A program made the position numbers and the translations under genes. The notes below the pieces were generated by a model. That model worked only from the letters and a program-made list of their open reading frames with translations, did no database searches and was not told the DNA's origin. From Meghimatium bilineatum (Eukaryota; Mollusca; Gastropoda; Stylommatophora; Philomycidae), in the NCBI GenBank assembly GCA_034231615.1, contig CM067307.1, positions 4,545,147-4,609,146 of the forward strand: a stretch of 64,000 nucleotides of DNA. Reading direction: 5' to 3'. Below are positions 21,549 to 33,010 of this stretch, in pieces (the stretch's first letter is position 1; each line of letters begins with the position of its first letter).

Positions 21549-21689
21549 AGGGTGTTTGTTGAATATATGACTTTCTATGATGCAAATATATATATATCCT
21601 ATTCTATATATATTCTATATTACTGAACGTAAAGATTGTTTGTTGTGGTCAAATGAATGTATCCATTAAACTCCTTCTTGTCTACAAGT

Positions 21690-22060
21690 CTCAATTAGGG
21701 AAACTCCATAAATTACGTAAATATTTAGGAGAGTGTAGGGGGCCTGAGAATGTTTAGCAGTTGCTAACAAGGGGAATGGGCTGTTTGACAAAAGTTGACG
21801 TCAATAATAGTTTTTATACACTAATTGAATTGTTTGAACATTTGTTTTATAGATATGGAAAAAAACATGTATTATTTGCGAGCTTCTTTCAAACAATATT
21901 TACAGGAGGGGGAAGGATCATTCCTTTACATAATAAAGCAGAAGGCGGGTCCCAGAATTCTTGACATGTTGTTGACAGGGAGGGAGGGGTAAACATATAG
22001 CAAAAGACTGTTGACGTGATTTATTGACATCTCTTATGTGAAAAAAAAACGTCACTGTTT
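21690..22060. repeat. Dispersed GTTGACGTC repeat, copy 3
   Basis: AATTAGGGAAACTCCATAAA, GTTGCTAACAAGGGGAATGG, AAAAGTTGACGTCAATAATA and TTTTTATACACTAATTGAAT parallel the sequences at 16520 and 1-370. Likely a degraded non-autonomous element. Confidence 0.55.
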
Positions 22061-22429
22061 TTATTTTAGAATATTCTTCACATGTTAACCATAAACCACG
22101 ATATAAAACAAACAACCAAGATATCAAACATGTCGTCTGTCTCGTTCATTACTATGACAACATCTGTACATTAAGTGCAGAAATGGCGGACGTTTCAAAT
22201 TACCACACAATTGTCATTTTACAAACAAATGTAGCAATCTTTTGTTGGATCAGACGGTAAGATTATATCTAACGCGTGATGTTCTCTATTGAAATCGAAA
22301 CATTGTAATGGAGATGTCTGTGGAAACGTAAAAATTTATTTAAAGAAAAGTAACTTAGTTTCCCAGCATTATTTACTTTTATTTGTATCTCTTAAATGTT
22401 CTTTAATATGTTATCTCTTATGTCTTATT

Positions 22430-22675
22430 ATCGTCAATATTCTCTCCAATTATTATTTATTTCCAATTATTATCTATTATTTCAATTATTATCTATTATT
22501 TTCAATTAGTATCTACTATTTCCAATTATTATCTATTATTTCCAATTATCTATTATTTCAAATTAGTATTTATTATTTCAATTATTATCTATTATTTCTA
22601 ATTATTAGGCCTATATATTATTCCAAATTATCTATTATTTCCAAGCATTAGGCCTATCTATTATTTCCAATTACC
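22430..22675. repeat. ~19-bp AT-rich array (TTCCAATTATTATCTATTA)
   Basis: About 12 irregular copies. A related ATCATCTATTATTTCCAATT array occurs at 24310-24440. Confidence 0.85.
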
Positions 22676-22800
22676 GTCCGTGTGGCAACGGGAGCCTAGA
22701 CCACTAGTTCAGCATGCAAAGAATAGAACCACTGTCTTCTTTTCAGGCATGTCGCAGGAGGCGAATAAGGACATTTGAGAGAAAGGCTGATAAAATGTCA
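22672..22800 (+). mobile_element. Interspersed repeat family C, 5' part
   Basis: CCGTGTGGCAACGGGAGCCT, then CTAGTTCAGCATGCAAAGAA, CCACTGTCTTCTTTTCAGGC and GTCGCAGGAGGCG. Homologous to 19160 and 43612. Confidence 0.7.
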
Positions 22801-22844
22801 CCTGTGAAAATATAATTGTCACATAATGTTTCTTCTTCCTTCAT

Positions 22845-23000
22845 CGTTCGTTCTCAAACTCCCACTGGATCTCTCTTGTAGCAGGACAATGTTCCAACTA
22901 GATTTTCAGCAGGATGTAATCCAGAAAATGGAAATGCGTTGTGTCGCAGTTTTATTTGTGCCAGTGGCCCGACACATCCGTCTTCGGAGGACAAACATCA
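22845..23000 (-). repeat. Dispersed repeat family A, copy (minus)
   Basis: CTCCCACTGGATCTCTCTTG, CAGGATGTAATCCAGAAAAT and GACACATCCGTCTTCGG are the reverse complement of the family A pattern at 4816 and 63515. Confidence 0.75.
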
Positions 23001-23084
23001 TGTTTCAATTTCTTACATTTGTCTTCTATCAAATGATCCCCATGGATGACAAGGAGATGCAGGCCCGCAGACCTTCTGGACCAC

Positions 23085-23165
23085 CTTTGTATTTATGTGG
23101 CAGACTCTTCGGGCAAGTGGAATGTCAGACTGCAGGTGGGTCAACAAATCTTCATCATCATCATC
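23085..23165 (+). repeat. Family C internal segment
   Basis: TGTGGCAGACTCTTCGGGCA followed by a GGTGGGTCAACA block. This is the un-amplified counterpart of the 43-bp array unit. Confidence 0.5.
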
Positions 23166-23830
23166 ATCAGGTGCCATGCCGGCTGGCGTAGGCGGTCATG
23201 GCTCTCCACAGCTCTCTGTCCACAGTATTATGTATAAAAGTCGTTGTTGTTTCCTTGCCGTGCCAGGTTGTCAAACTGTCTAATATTTTATCACGTTATC
23301 GCCTTCTGTCTCTGTTGCCTTCAATTTTGCCTGTTGTGACTATGTTTTCTAAACCTGCCTGTCTTATGAAGTAGCCAAAAAAAGAAGATTGCTTTTTTCT
23401 TATATTGTTGATTAAGGTCCGTTTCGCATTTGACTCTTTCAATACCTCTACATTAGTTTTTCTGGCAGTCCATGGTATTCTCAGCATTCTTCTGTTGCCT
23501 CTAATTTCCAACTTTCCAGTTTGTTTATTGTCCAAGACTTGCACCCATATGTTAGTATAGGGGTTATATAGCACTGCAGAACTCTCTCACCTCTAATGAC
23601 AAGGTCATATTACACAATATATTTTTCATTTTTCTGAATGTTGTTTTTGCCTGTCCTATTCTGCATCTTATTTCTGTTGAACAAATATTACGGAAGAATG
23701 ATGCGATAGTAGGTCCAGAATCGTGTGTTGCGCTCTTGTCAGGACGTGATAATTCTGGTGCACTGAAATGTCTTCCTTCTGTGAGTAAACATTGCATCAA
23801 TGACTCCTCCCCCTTTCTCACATATCCATG
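23166..23830 (-). mobile_element. LINE C-terminal fragment (RTE-like)
   Basis: Minus strand reads QVLDNKQTGKLEIRGNRRML, RIPWTARKTNVEVLKES, KKQSSFFGYFIRQAGLE and NIVTTGKIEGNRDRRR, the C-terminal domain of an RTE-like LINE. The tail is (ATC)n, seen as CATCATCATCATC on plus at about 23152. Confidence 0.8.
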
Positions 23831-23834
23831 CCTT

Positions 23835-23960
23835 TGATACCTTATGTGAGTCCGGGTGTCATTTCAACTACTCAACAGACAAGACTGTGTTCTTTTGTCA
23901 GAAAGGCTATGTATTGTCAGGAGTTACCTGCTCACAATTAAAGGGATTGATGATGGATCG
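23835..23960 (+). mobile_element. Interspersed repeat family C, 3' part
   Basis: GTGAGTCCGGGTGTCATTTC, TTTTGTCAGAAAGGCTATGT and GTTACCTGCTCACAATTAAA. The same 3' module appears at 20920, 24260 and 44370. Confidence 0.65.
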
Positions 23961-24244
23961 AGCAGACATTTGAACACCTTACGGGAAAACGCACGAGCAA
24001 ATGACTGTATAAGCGACGATGACTCTTGTTCCATGATTAGAATAAAGGAATTTGGTTTGAAATGTGTTGTCGCTAGAACGGAGCGGTTTCGTAGGCAAGA
24101 AAGATTGATGGTCAGTCAACTGCGTACTGGGACCGTCAAGTCAAAGTGTAATGGCGGCTACATTCAAGGAGAGATCTGAGCACATATGGACTTGTCCGGA
24201 ATGCAGTGACGATGATCCAACGACTAACTAACTAATTGAAGGGA

Positions 24245-24440
24245 TTATTTCATCACCATCATGTGCCAGGAATTACCTGATCACAGCCAAAGGGATTATT
24301 TCCTTATCACCGTCTAATTACCATATACTATTTCCAATTATCATCTATTTTTTCAATTATCATCTATTATTTCCAATTATCATCTATTATTTAAAATTAT
24401 TATCTATTATTTCCAATGATCATCTATTCTGTTATAATAT
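24245..24440. repeat. Family C end plus ATCATCTATTATTTCCAATT array
   Basis: A 3' module of family C (GCCAGGAATTACCTGATCAC) is followed by about six copies of a 20-bp AT-rich unit. Confidence 0.65.
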
Positions 24441-24475
24441 CATATACTATTTTATAGCATCAAACCCTATTTCAT

Positions 24476-24610
24476 TAAATACGGAGTCACCAACGAAAAA
24501 CATAGGACGTTAAATACGGAGTCACCAACGAAAAACATAGGACGTTAAATACGGAGTCACCAACGAAAAACATAGGACGTTAAATATGGAGTCAGCAAAG
24601 ACAAAAACTA
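24476..24610. repeat. Four-copy 35-bp tandem repeat
   Basis: ACGGAGTCACCAACGAAAAA plus CATAGGACGTTAAAT, three perfect copies and one diverged. Confidence 0.9.
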
Positions 24611-24611
24611 G

Positions 24612-26220
24612 ACAATTAAGTTAGGTTTAGATATTAGGTTTGATTTAATACAGCTTTCATGATGCAGAGATAAAAAATACGCAGCATCTGCTACTGATCA
24701 TTCAATCTGCGCGCAATGCACTAAAAGTTTCCCTCCAAAAGGGTCTTTCACGGGAAAGGGAGGGGAGCCTCTTGGTGTGTTGCACGCAGATAGATAGATG
24801 CCACATTATATGCACCTTTAGCAAAAGTTTGCTTTGTTAAATAATTATGGTTTGTTTTATTAAAAATGTGGACACATCTCCCTGTAATGTACAAATTTTT
24901 CTTTTATTATGCTTGCTCTGTTGTTTTTCCCTTTACTCTATCTTCTGTTCTTGTCGTATTTGTTTTCTTTCTTCTTTTACTTTCTCTCACTTATTATCTG
25001 CTTTTTGGTGCTTTCTTACATTATAATTCTCTTTTTGTAATATTCATTTCTTGTTGTAATCATAAATTTAGAGTTCATACCAACATTGTGTTATCGATGT
25101 CAGATATGGACACTAACAAAAATACAAGAGAGAAAAGTTACGTGTGAAATGAGATGTCTAAGAAAAGCATAAAACAGAACAAGAAGAGATCATGTGAAGA
25201 ATTAAGAGATTGCAAGAGCTGTTGGAACAACTGTGATCTAATAAATTGACAAACAGAGACTGAAATTGTTCAGTCACTTAACTCATTTGTTACAGAGTAT
25301 TTTTAGTGTTTGGGCGCAATTATTTTTTTAAAAATTGTTTATTCACATCTGTCACGGGAACAAAAAATAGTAGTTCTAACTATATTTAAATTATAATGTG
25401 ATATATATATTTTGAAACATGAATGAACAGAGAACGTGGTTATCACAAGTTTATTTTGAATACAGAAGCTTTTATTATTGAAAAATTAATTTTAATAATA
25501 ACAAATTATTTATAAATCAAAAAATTTTTATATTTCGGAAATGAATTGTAACTTTTGTTACTCCATGTTTTCCTGTTAAGGAGTGCAGGGAGGGTTTTAA
25601 GGATATTTGTCTTGTCTTTCAAAATGAATTGTGAACGTACAAAACTTCCAAAACTTCAGAATGAATAACTTTCACTCAAACTGTATCAGTTTTGTTGATA
25701 ATCCAATTACAAATACAAGAATGTATAGTACATAGGCATAGTGCTTTAATTATGTTTGTTATCTGAATTGGACCTATCCTCTGAGATGTGAAAGTAGATC
25801 TAAGACTTTGATCAGCATTTTTGTCAGATTTATCTTACAAATGTGCATAAATCTGCTCATTCATGTTGCCAGTTATTGCCAGGTTGTATTTCAATAATTA
25901 ATGAGACCACAGTAAATAAAATAGTTATACTTTCACGTAACATAAGTTTGCTCGAAAATATATACAGAAAATGTAAGGAAAAATGGCATCACATACCATG
26001 CATGCTCAAAATTTATCAATAACTTAAAAAATTGATTTCATATCACATCAAAATCATGTCAGAAGTAATGTGGACACATTAAACTTCATGTCAGATGTAA
26101 TGTGGACACATTCAACTTTTGCTTGGAATCATTATGTTGATATAAATACCGAAAATGATTAAATAAAACAAAAAATTCCATGCCGCTTTATCGACAGCCC
26201 GAAAAATGTACTGGTATCAT
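24612..26220. other. Gene-less AT-rich stretch
   Basis: A pyrimidine-rich segment at 24900-25080 (with ATCTTCTGTTCTTGTCGTAT) resembles the sequence leading into the hammerhead-like motif at 54720-55150, so a relic of that element is likely. The rest holds no recognisable gene. A 24-bp GTCAGATGTAATGTGGACAC-type segment is duplicated at 26057-26115. Confidence 0.45.
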
Positions 26221-26224
26221 AGGA

Positions 26225-26480
26225 TGGATTAAAAGACATTGTGGGGAAAGAGTTGATGAGAATTAACCCTTATTGGCCAGCAGCAGGAGCATACAACATG
26301 AAAATGGAAACAGCAAGATACAGAAGAAGACCAAGAAGAAGGTGGATTGAAGGAGTTACCAACATTCTGAGACGTCACAATATTCTTGCATATCAAGTGA
26401 CCAAACATGCCATAGCCCGAAAACCAATCATCATTCAATCTTGTGACGCCTTTCAGAAAAAGCAGAGAAAAGACAATAGA
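26225..26480 (+). mobile_element. LINE C-terminal fragment
   Basis: Reads RINPYWPAAGAYNMKMETAR, YRRRPRRRWIEGVTNILRR and HAIARKPIII. It is the uninterrupted relative of the LINE split at 11330/12888. Confidence 0.7.
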
Positions 26481-26499
26481 TTTCTTGTTAGTTTTTGTC

Positions 26500-26524
26500 C
26501 TGATGAAGATTTTTTAGTCAAAAC
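26500..26524 (+). ncRNA. Hammerhead-core-like motif, decayed
   Basis: CTGATGA, AGATTTTTTAGTC, then AAAAC where GAAAC is expected. Another copy of the dispersed motif. Confidence 0.3.
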
Positions 26525-26874
26525 GTCTGTTCCCATTTCTATTGATATTCATGTGTTGTATATTTTGTTGCAACACTTAATATGTATCTCTGTTTCCCCC
26601 ACCCCTCAATTTTTCTCGGTTTCCCCCAGCTCTCGTATCTTTAGTGCGTTGGGTTGTTCCATAATACTGAGACTTTATTTCGTTATTGCATCTTTTAAAA
26701 TCCTAGTTAAATATAACGGGCAAATATAACATTATTATGCCTCAAAGGTCATGATAGCAGGGCCACCTGAACAATGACCATCATTATTTGTTATGGTAAG
26801 AAAATCTAATACCGGGTATATCTAAATTGGACTAATGTCCATGGTTGAAAAGAGCGTACCACACCATGAGGCAG

Positions 26875-27008
26875 TAAAAGTCAGATATGGTGGACCAATG
26901 GCACAAATAAAACGGCAACACAGTGTATTTACATTCTATGGATTACATCCTGCTGGATATTTAGTAGAAACAACCTGTTACAAGAGTGGTACAGTAGGAG
27001 TTTTGTGA
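26875..27008 (+). repeat. Dispersed repeat family A, copy (+)
   Basis: ATGGTGGACCAATGGCACAA, CTATGGATTACATCCTGCTG and TACAAGAGTGGTACAGTAGG follow the family A pattern. Confidence 0.7.
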
Positions 27009-27115
27009 ACAAACAAAAAATAAAAATAAACGAAGTACTTTTTATTATTATTTTAATATACAAAATTTATGAATTATATATAAAGTCATTCTGGCAGGAT
27101 TACCTGAACTAGCTG

Positions 27116-27117
<2 letters not shown>

Positions 27118-27208
<91 letters not shown>
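27118..27208. repeat. (TA)n microsatellite
   Basis: About 45 uninterrupted TA dinucleotides. Confidence 0.98.
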
Positions 27209-27209
<1 letters not shown>

Positions 27210-27210
<1 letters not shown>

Positions 27211-28190
27211 CAGAAAGAACTAATGTCCATGATTAAAAGAGACATGTTTTGTCATAATGAGGTTGTAAACCTCTACCTGTCGGCAATAGAAAAGTTTTTA
27301 TACGATATACCAGTAGGGTACTAGTCTAAAATAAATCCTCAAAGCAAAAAATGTAATTGTTCTCCCAAATGGGTTTTCATAGATATCACTGCTTAACAAT
27401 ATAATGTAGGTCACTGACACAGGAAGAGAGGGAATTTATGAGTACTAGTGTGTATATGCCTATGTAGTGGTGTGTGTATGTCTATGTAGAGGTGTGTACG
27501 TGACTATGTAGCTTGTGAAAATATGATTGGTCATTTTTGTAATCTTGTGGCCAGCAATAAATTAATAAAATGATACCCTTAATACTTAGCTGACAAAATT
27601 CACATTTTTGTTATAAACCTTTAGTGACCAACTCCGATGACCATTGACAAAAAACCATTATGATAGCTCAGACATACGGCAACTAACAATGGTATTACAA
27701 AGTGTAGCTCAGCCGGTATAGTACGTCGTTCCACATTGCGACAATCATGAAATACAGTTTCTCGACATGGCTTATGGGTTTCATTCTTGAAAAATCTGAT
27801 ATTCTGGAACGTGAGGTTTGTGATATATAGAAAGTAATGTAAACCCACTCCCAGTATTATAATAAGTAGGATTTATTATTATAAATAATTGAAATAATTC
27901 TAGGGTTTTCAAATTCATTCAGAAATGCAAATATTCATTGTAACACATACTATTATAAGCATAAGTGTCAACGGTCTGTGCCGTGAATTTGATTTTAGAC
28001 AGATTTTTAAATATGTCACTTTTCAGTGTCACATTCATTTGCAAATACCTTCGGTAAATGGGAGGTATGTACACTTAGGACTGCTGGTCAGTAAAGGAAT
28101 AAACTCACATTAGATTCCTAAAACCATCTCCTCTCATCTGTGACATACTGTAATATATCTTGATAATTAATAGCAATATTATCTCTATCT
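27210..28190. other. Gene-less stretch
   Basis: A small GTGTGTATGTCTATGTAGWG repeat is at 27445-27515. Nothing coding was recognised. Confidence 0.45.
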
Positions 28191-28194
28191 TAGT

Positions 28195-28738
28195 CTTGCA
28201 GAAGTAAAGATAAGATCTTACAGAAGTAAAGATAAGATCTTACAGAAGTAAAGATAAGATCTTACAGAAGTAAAGATAAGATCTTACAGAAGTAAAGGTA
28301 AGATCTTACAGAAGTAAAGATAAGATCTTACAGAAGTAAAGATAAGATCTTACAGAAGTAAAGGTAAGATCTTACAGAAGTAAAGATAAGATCTTACAGA
28401 AGTAAAGGTAAGATCTTACAGAAGTAAAGATAAGATCTTACAGAAGTAAAGATAAGATCTTACAGAAGTAAAGATAAGATCTTACAGAAGTAAAGATAAG
28501 ATCTTACAGAAGTAAAGGTAAGATCTTACAGAAGTAAAGGTAAGATCTTACAGAAGTAAAGATAAGATCTTACAGAAGTAAAGATAATATCTTACAGAAG
28601 TAAAGGTAAGATCTTACAGAAGTAAAGATAAGATCTTAAGAAGTAAAGATAAGATCTTACAGAAGTAAAGATAAGATCTTACAGAAGTAAAGATAAGATC
28701 TTACAGAAGTAAAGGTAAGATCTTACAGAAGTAAAGAG
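28195..28738. repeat. 22-bp minisatellite, ~25 copies
   Basis: CTTACAGAAGTAAAGATAAGAT with a recurrent AAAGGTAAG variant and one unit lacking a C. Copies are highly similar. Confidence 0.97.
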
Positions 28739-28861
28739 CACTACACATTCATGGAAAACTGATGACATCTAATGAAACGCATTTGAGACAATAAAAATAA
28801 AAATTTTGTGCTTTGAGGATGGTTTGTGTCTAAGCAAAATAAGCACCAAAAGTAAAATATA

Positions 28862-29015
28862 CTTCTTTCTGCGCTCATTTTTAAACTCCTGCGTATTTGC
28901 CGGGTATTGTTTTAAGAGCGGGATGCGTTGTAGCATGGTTTACAGCTTGACTGCGATCTCTGTGCCTTTTGGTCTGACTTGAGAATGGTTTCTGGGTCAC
29001 TTTGACCATCTATAA
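28862..29015. repeat. Dispersed repeat family D, copy 2
   Basis: TTCTGCGCTCATTTTTAAAC, GGGATGCGTTGTAGCATGGT and CTTTTGGTCTGACTTGAG correspond to the sequence at 3055-3200. Confidence 0.6.
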
Positions 29016-29059
29016 GATGGGACAGCGAGCTCTACACCCAAAATCTACTTAGTAGCTTC

Positions 29060-29295
29060 TTACAACATGAAGGGCAGGTGGTTGGTTGGTTGGCTGCTGA
29101 TCCAGCAGACCGTGGGCTCATACCCTTTGATCCAATTGTGTGATATATGCATGTGTTTGTGAAATGTTGTTTTGATTCCATATAATGTGTTCCCTTTATC
29201 TGGCCTCGGAGGGAGAAGTTTTTTCCTGACATCGAATAATGCTGGACATTCAAAAAGGTGGTGGTCAACAGTTTCGTAGCGACTAGTGTTCATGG
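29060..29295 (-). mobile_element. LINE 3' end, second copy of the 655-1010 family
   Basis: Minus strand reads RYETVDHHLFECPALFDVRK then KLLPPRPDKGNTLYGIK and ends in a CCAA-type tail. It matches the fragment at 655-1010 closely at both DNA and protein level. Confidence 0.75.
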
Positions 29296-29552
29296 CAGGT
29301 AAAATTGTTACTATTCTTTGCTCCCTTGTGAGCCTTTCAATGCATGGTTATTGTCAAATATACAAAAAATAATGTCCTTGTCATGTCACTGGAGAGCAGG
29401 CAGAATAGTGTTGGGACAGTTGTTTCAAAATGATGACACCAGTATTACATTCAAAGATACCACCAAAGCAGGATATAAAACCGTGATACAGCGCATCTCA
29501 GTTCTCCAAACTACATGACACTGGAAATCTAATTACCGGTAATAATAAAAAA

Positions 29553-29592
29553 ATTGTTCTGTTGCAAGAGAAGACCCAATGGGAGTTTAAGA
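29553..29592 (+). repeat. Family A terminal fragment
   Basis: TTCTGTTGCAAGAGAAGACC then CAATGGGAGTTTAAGAAC is the end module of family A. Confidence 0.5.
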
Positions 29593-29612
29593 ACAACCAA
29601 CATTTTTTTTTA

Positions 29613-29713
29613 AATTCCCTGATTTGTTCTAGTAACAGGTGCTGTAATTTTGATTTTTGATTAGAAACTGAATCAAGATTACAGCACTTGTTACTAGAAC
29701 AAATCAGGGAATT
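29613..29713. mobile_element. Near-perfect 43-bp-arm hairpin
   Basis: The arm at 29613-29655 (AATTCCCTGATTTGTTCTAG then TAACAGGTGCTGTAATTTTG) is the reverse complement of 29671-29713 with about two mismatches and a 15-bp loop. It is probably a foldback MITE. A microRNA-like hairpin is possible but less likely given the long perfect stem. Confidence 0.7.
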
Positions 29714-30094
29714 TTTTTTTAAATTACAGATGCTGTAAGACAGTCTAACCAATTTGAGTTCACCTGCGAATCGTACCATAGACTACAAAGTTAGTAAACC
29801 AGTGTAAGAACTGCATAACCACTGCATCCAGTTAATTCTAATATAAACAATTAAACCGGTTCCTGGTTACGATACATGTTACTAATGATAATGGTGGTTA
29901 CTTGTTACAACACTGGTTACAAAATAACTTTCAAAAATTACTAGTTACATAAATGTAAATAATTGTTTTTAATATTATATAATTTGAATCAATACCTGCA
30001 TAATTAGGTCATTTTTCTAAATTATAAAAATGATGTGGGAGTATACACAAATTCAGCTATCTGTATTTCTATATCAAAAAAGAAAAAAGGTAGG

Positions 30095-30355
30095 TCCCAT
30101 GGCATCTGCCATCGGGGATGAAGATAACTCGTCATGTACTAAGCCACAGCAATATTAGGTGGGGTAGCAATTTCCCTTGCTTGCTGTTTTTACCTTCCCT
30201 AACTCATGCGTAAGGTACTCATTTACAGCTGAGTCGACTGGAGGAGTGATCATGTCAAGTGAGAAATCAGTCCGGATTTTTTTGTCCGGACGTGGTTCCG
30301 AACCCAGCACAGTGATAGCAAGCAAGCTCACTATAAACTAAGATGCCTCGCTCCT
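30095..30355 (-). mobile_element. SINE-like repeat, minus copy
   Basis: TTCCCTTGCTTGCTGTTTTT, a GTACTCATTTACAGC block, GACTGGAGGAGTGATCATG, GTCCGGACGTGGTTCCGAACC (B-box-like in reverse) and GCAAGCAAGCTCACTAT match 6045-6240 and, in reverse, 3347-3485. Confidence 0.65.
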
Positions 30356-30359
30356 CCGC

Positions 30360-30878
30360 GCTATTTCAAAAGGAACTTTAATAATCATTAGAATAGATAT
30401 TTACTAAATCGCACACTAAATTTGAATTTTGTTACATTGTCAATCAAGAATTCACCATTCAACCGTCATCTGCAGCACATTCTTAATCTACCCTAGTTTA
30501 CGCCATTAAACATTTTACATATAAAAAAATCAGAATTATACATTCAAAAATGTCCGAAAGACAAATGGGGCTGATAAACTACATAGCAAAATACTGATAT
30601 AAATGATAAATGGATAATGCTTATGGTTAATTTTAGTGATACATATTCAATCAGTGCAATAGATATAATTTGTTACCTTGTTTTCATCCCTAGTATACAT
30701 AGCAGGAATGGTGAAAATGTAACTAAAGATTGGAAGGAGAGTTTCAAATGCAGTATAAATTAAAATGCTGAAGAGATGAAATTGTGTAAACAAATGAATC
30801 AAATTATAATTATATCCTCCTTACTTTGAAGTTACCTACATGAAGTTGTTGAAATTCAAAATATAATCATCATTCATT
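30360..30878. other. Gene-less AT-rich stretch
   Basis: I see nothing supportable here. Confidence 0.4.
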
Positions 30879-30879
30879 A

Positions 30880-31265
30880 AACTTGTATAAAGTTATTAGA
30901 ATCAAAATATCCAGGAATTATAATTTTAAACCCACCTCAATTGATCATAATTTATTATATATATATATATATATTTTACGTACATCAATTGATTGAAATT
31001 GAAAACATCCAGTATTCAATACATTTTATTTTAAGCCTACATCAATTTATCAGAATTCAATATGTCTTATTATAAACTGAATTAACTGATCAGAATTTAA
31101 TACATTGTATTTTAAACCAGCATCAATTGATTAGAATTTATTACATAATATTATAAACCTACATCAATTTATCAGAATTCAATACATTTTATTATAAACT
31201 TGATCTACTAATTGGAATTTAATACACCATAATTTAAACCTACATCAATTGATTAAAATTAACTT
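30880..31265. repeat. Degenerate ~57-bp tandem repeat
   Basis: Repeated ACCTACATCAATTTATCAGA then ATTCAATACATTTTATTATA units with much divergence, with a (TA)n tract at 30957-30973. Confidence 0.7.
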
Positions 31266-31529
31266 TGTCCAGATATTCTTCTTTAAGCATTCTTTGATCT
31301 TGGCTATGACTGAAAGATTCCTGACAAAACTGAAATAATCAGCTCCTATGACTTTTTTTTAGAAGTGACACTTCTACAAATTATGCTTACTTGTAGAGTC
31401 CATGTGTCTGATCTTCACAATCTCCAGTAACTGAATGAACCACCAGCGTAACTGTCTATAGTGATATGAAGTTACAGTAGACATTAACAACAATAAGGAT
31501 CTTCAATTAATTCATATTTCTGCTCCATA

Positions 31530-31744
31530 TGCAGATCATCTCACCATCATCATGTGTTGATTCTGTATCGCAGGATGGCTGGTGCTGTGGACCTCAAGCA
31601 TCTTCTGTCTCTCATCTTGGTGGTGCACTCTGCTATAGTTTATAGTCCACCTCATTTTCCGCCCTACTCGTATCTCTGCCTGACTCTAGCTCTTGACCCC
31701 TCAACTCTACCCTCAAGTAAAGTCTTCAACAAGGTGTCATGTCT
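31530..31744 (-). mobile_element. LINE/SINE 3'-end repeat family E
   Basis: GTGGACCTCAAGCATCTTCT, TTGGTGGTGCACTCTG and CTCTACCCTCAAGTAAAGTC recur at 52030-52235. The sequence seems to be the reverse complement of an RTE-like LINE end. Confidence 0.5.
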
Positions 31745-31748
31745 TTAA

Positions 31749-31966
31749 ACCCCTTAGCTGCAGAGGTATTCTTAAGGATATGATGAAATGCCAAAGCCAT
31801 TTTGTTGAGAACCTCCTCCTCTTAGCCTCCCAGGCAAAAAATCTGTCTGGATGCTTATAATAAAGTGTGCAGACGAATTGTTTCTCTGGGAAACTAAGAA
31901 TAAGATCTCAGCAAAATGGCAGCAATTCCTCATCGTATCCTTAAGGATACCTCCACAGCTAAGGAG
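31749..31966. mobile_element. piggyBac-like MITE with TTAA target sites
   Basis: Inverted repeats of about 65 bp: CCCCTTAGCTGCAGAGGTAT then TCTTAAGGATATGATGAAAT on the left, and the reverse complement of ATCGTATCCTTAAGGATACC plus TCCACAGCTAAGGAG on the right. TTAA stands at 31745-31748 and 31967-31970. TTAA duplications and CCC-starting termini are features of the piggyBac superfamily. There is no transposase. Confidence 0.75.
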
Positions 31967-31974
31967 TTAAGAAA

Positions 31975-32890
31975 TCCACGATATTTTATTTGAAATTTTA
32001 TTTCCTTTAATAGTGTTATCAGGCAGTTGTTTTTTTTTCTTCTCTTTCGAGAAATTTCTCCCTATACATCTTTATATATCCACATATCAAAGGAATCATA
32101 TGTTTACACATCTATTCCATCATTTTCTATCAGCAGCTACTAGTGCCCGTTCAGTTCTTTCCATAAATTCCTTATGAATGGCCCTATCATACTACTTCAA
32201 ACCATGTATCCTAAACAGACATCCACTGAGGAAAGTCTTTAATGTTATTGTTGCGTCTCATGATATTATGTTTCCGAGTCATGTATTGGCACAGATTGCA
32301 CATTTCAGTCATTAAAAACTCTTACATTTATAGTTACATTGTTATACTTAAACAGGGTGTCTATAAAGTCTCTGTGCACTTATTTTTGTTGCTGGTGACA
32401 CTACATCTCATGAATTGTGGGTATTTAATGCAGATCTGTGTGACATCATTGACACTACAATATTTATGAGAGAAAACTACTGCTCAAGTTAATTTTGTAT
32501 TGGGTAAAATGGCTAATAGCACAACACAATTATTTCTTGGTCAGTGAATCAAAGTTTACTCAACAGCTAGCAGTAATCTGCTGAGTTATGCTGTACACTG
32601 GACGATGGAAATACACAACTTTCAATGATGTCATATAGTGCTCACATATTTCATTTCAAATTCAGTGCACAGCAACTTTATAGACACTATATTTCCTGAT
32701 GCAATAAATTTCCTCCCTCTGATTTCACTGCTGCCAAAGAATGTGAATTATTATTCTTCTTGTAGGACCATTTCACCAGAATTGATGATATATACTGTAA
32801 AATGTCCACGTTCCTATGGTACACAATTACTATTTAAGATAAATTTCCATATTATGACCTGTTGTACATATGTGATCTTTATTATAGTGG
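31975..32890. other. Gene-less stretch
   Basis: No exon or repeat recognised with confidence. Confidence 0.4.
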
Positions 32891-32894
32891 TCTA

Positions 32895-33010
32895 TGTCAT
32901 GTTTCATTATATGTCTTGTTTCATTATGCCATCTCTTTATGTCATTTGTCATGTTTCATTATGTCACATGTCATGTTTCATTATATGTCACATGTCATGT
33001 TTCATTATAG
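32895..33010. repeat. ~23-bp ATGTCATGTTTCATTATRTC array
   Basis: Five to six irregular copies. Related words recur at 34545-34605, downstream of the LINE copy. Confidence 0.75.

Noticed and set aside
24866-25147. A 93-residue hydrophobic frame resembling a membrane protein
   Set aside because: The hydrophobicity comes from a T-rich segment that matches the leader of the hammerhead-like repeat at 54720. No conserved feature.
27700-27780. tRNA-like sequence (GTAGCTCAGCCGGTATAGTA)
   Set aside because: A-box-like start, but no proper B box and no acceptor-stem pairing. Too weak to call a tRNA or SINE.
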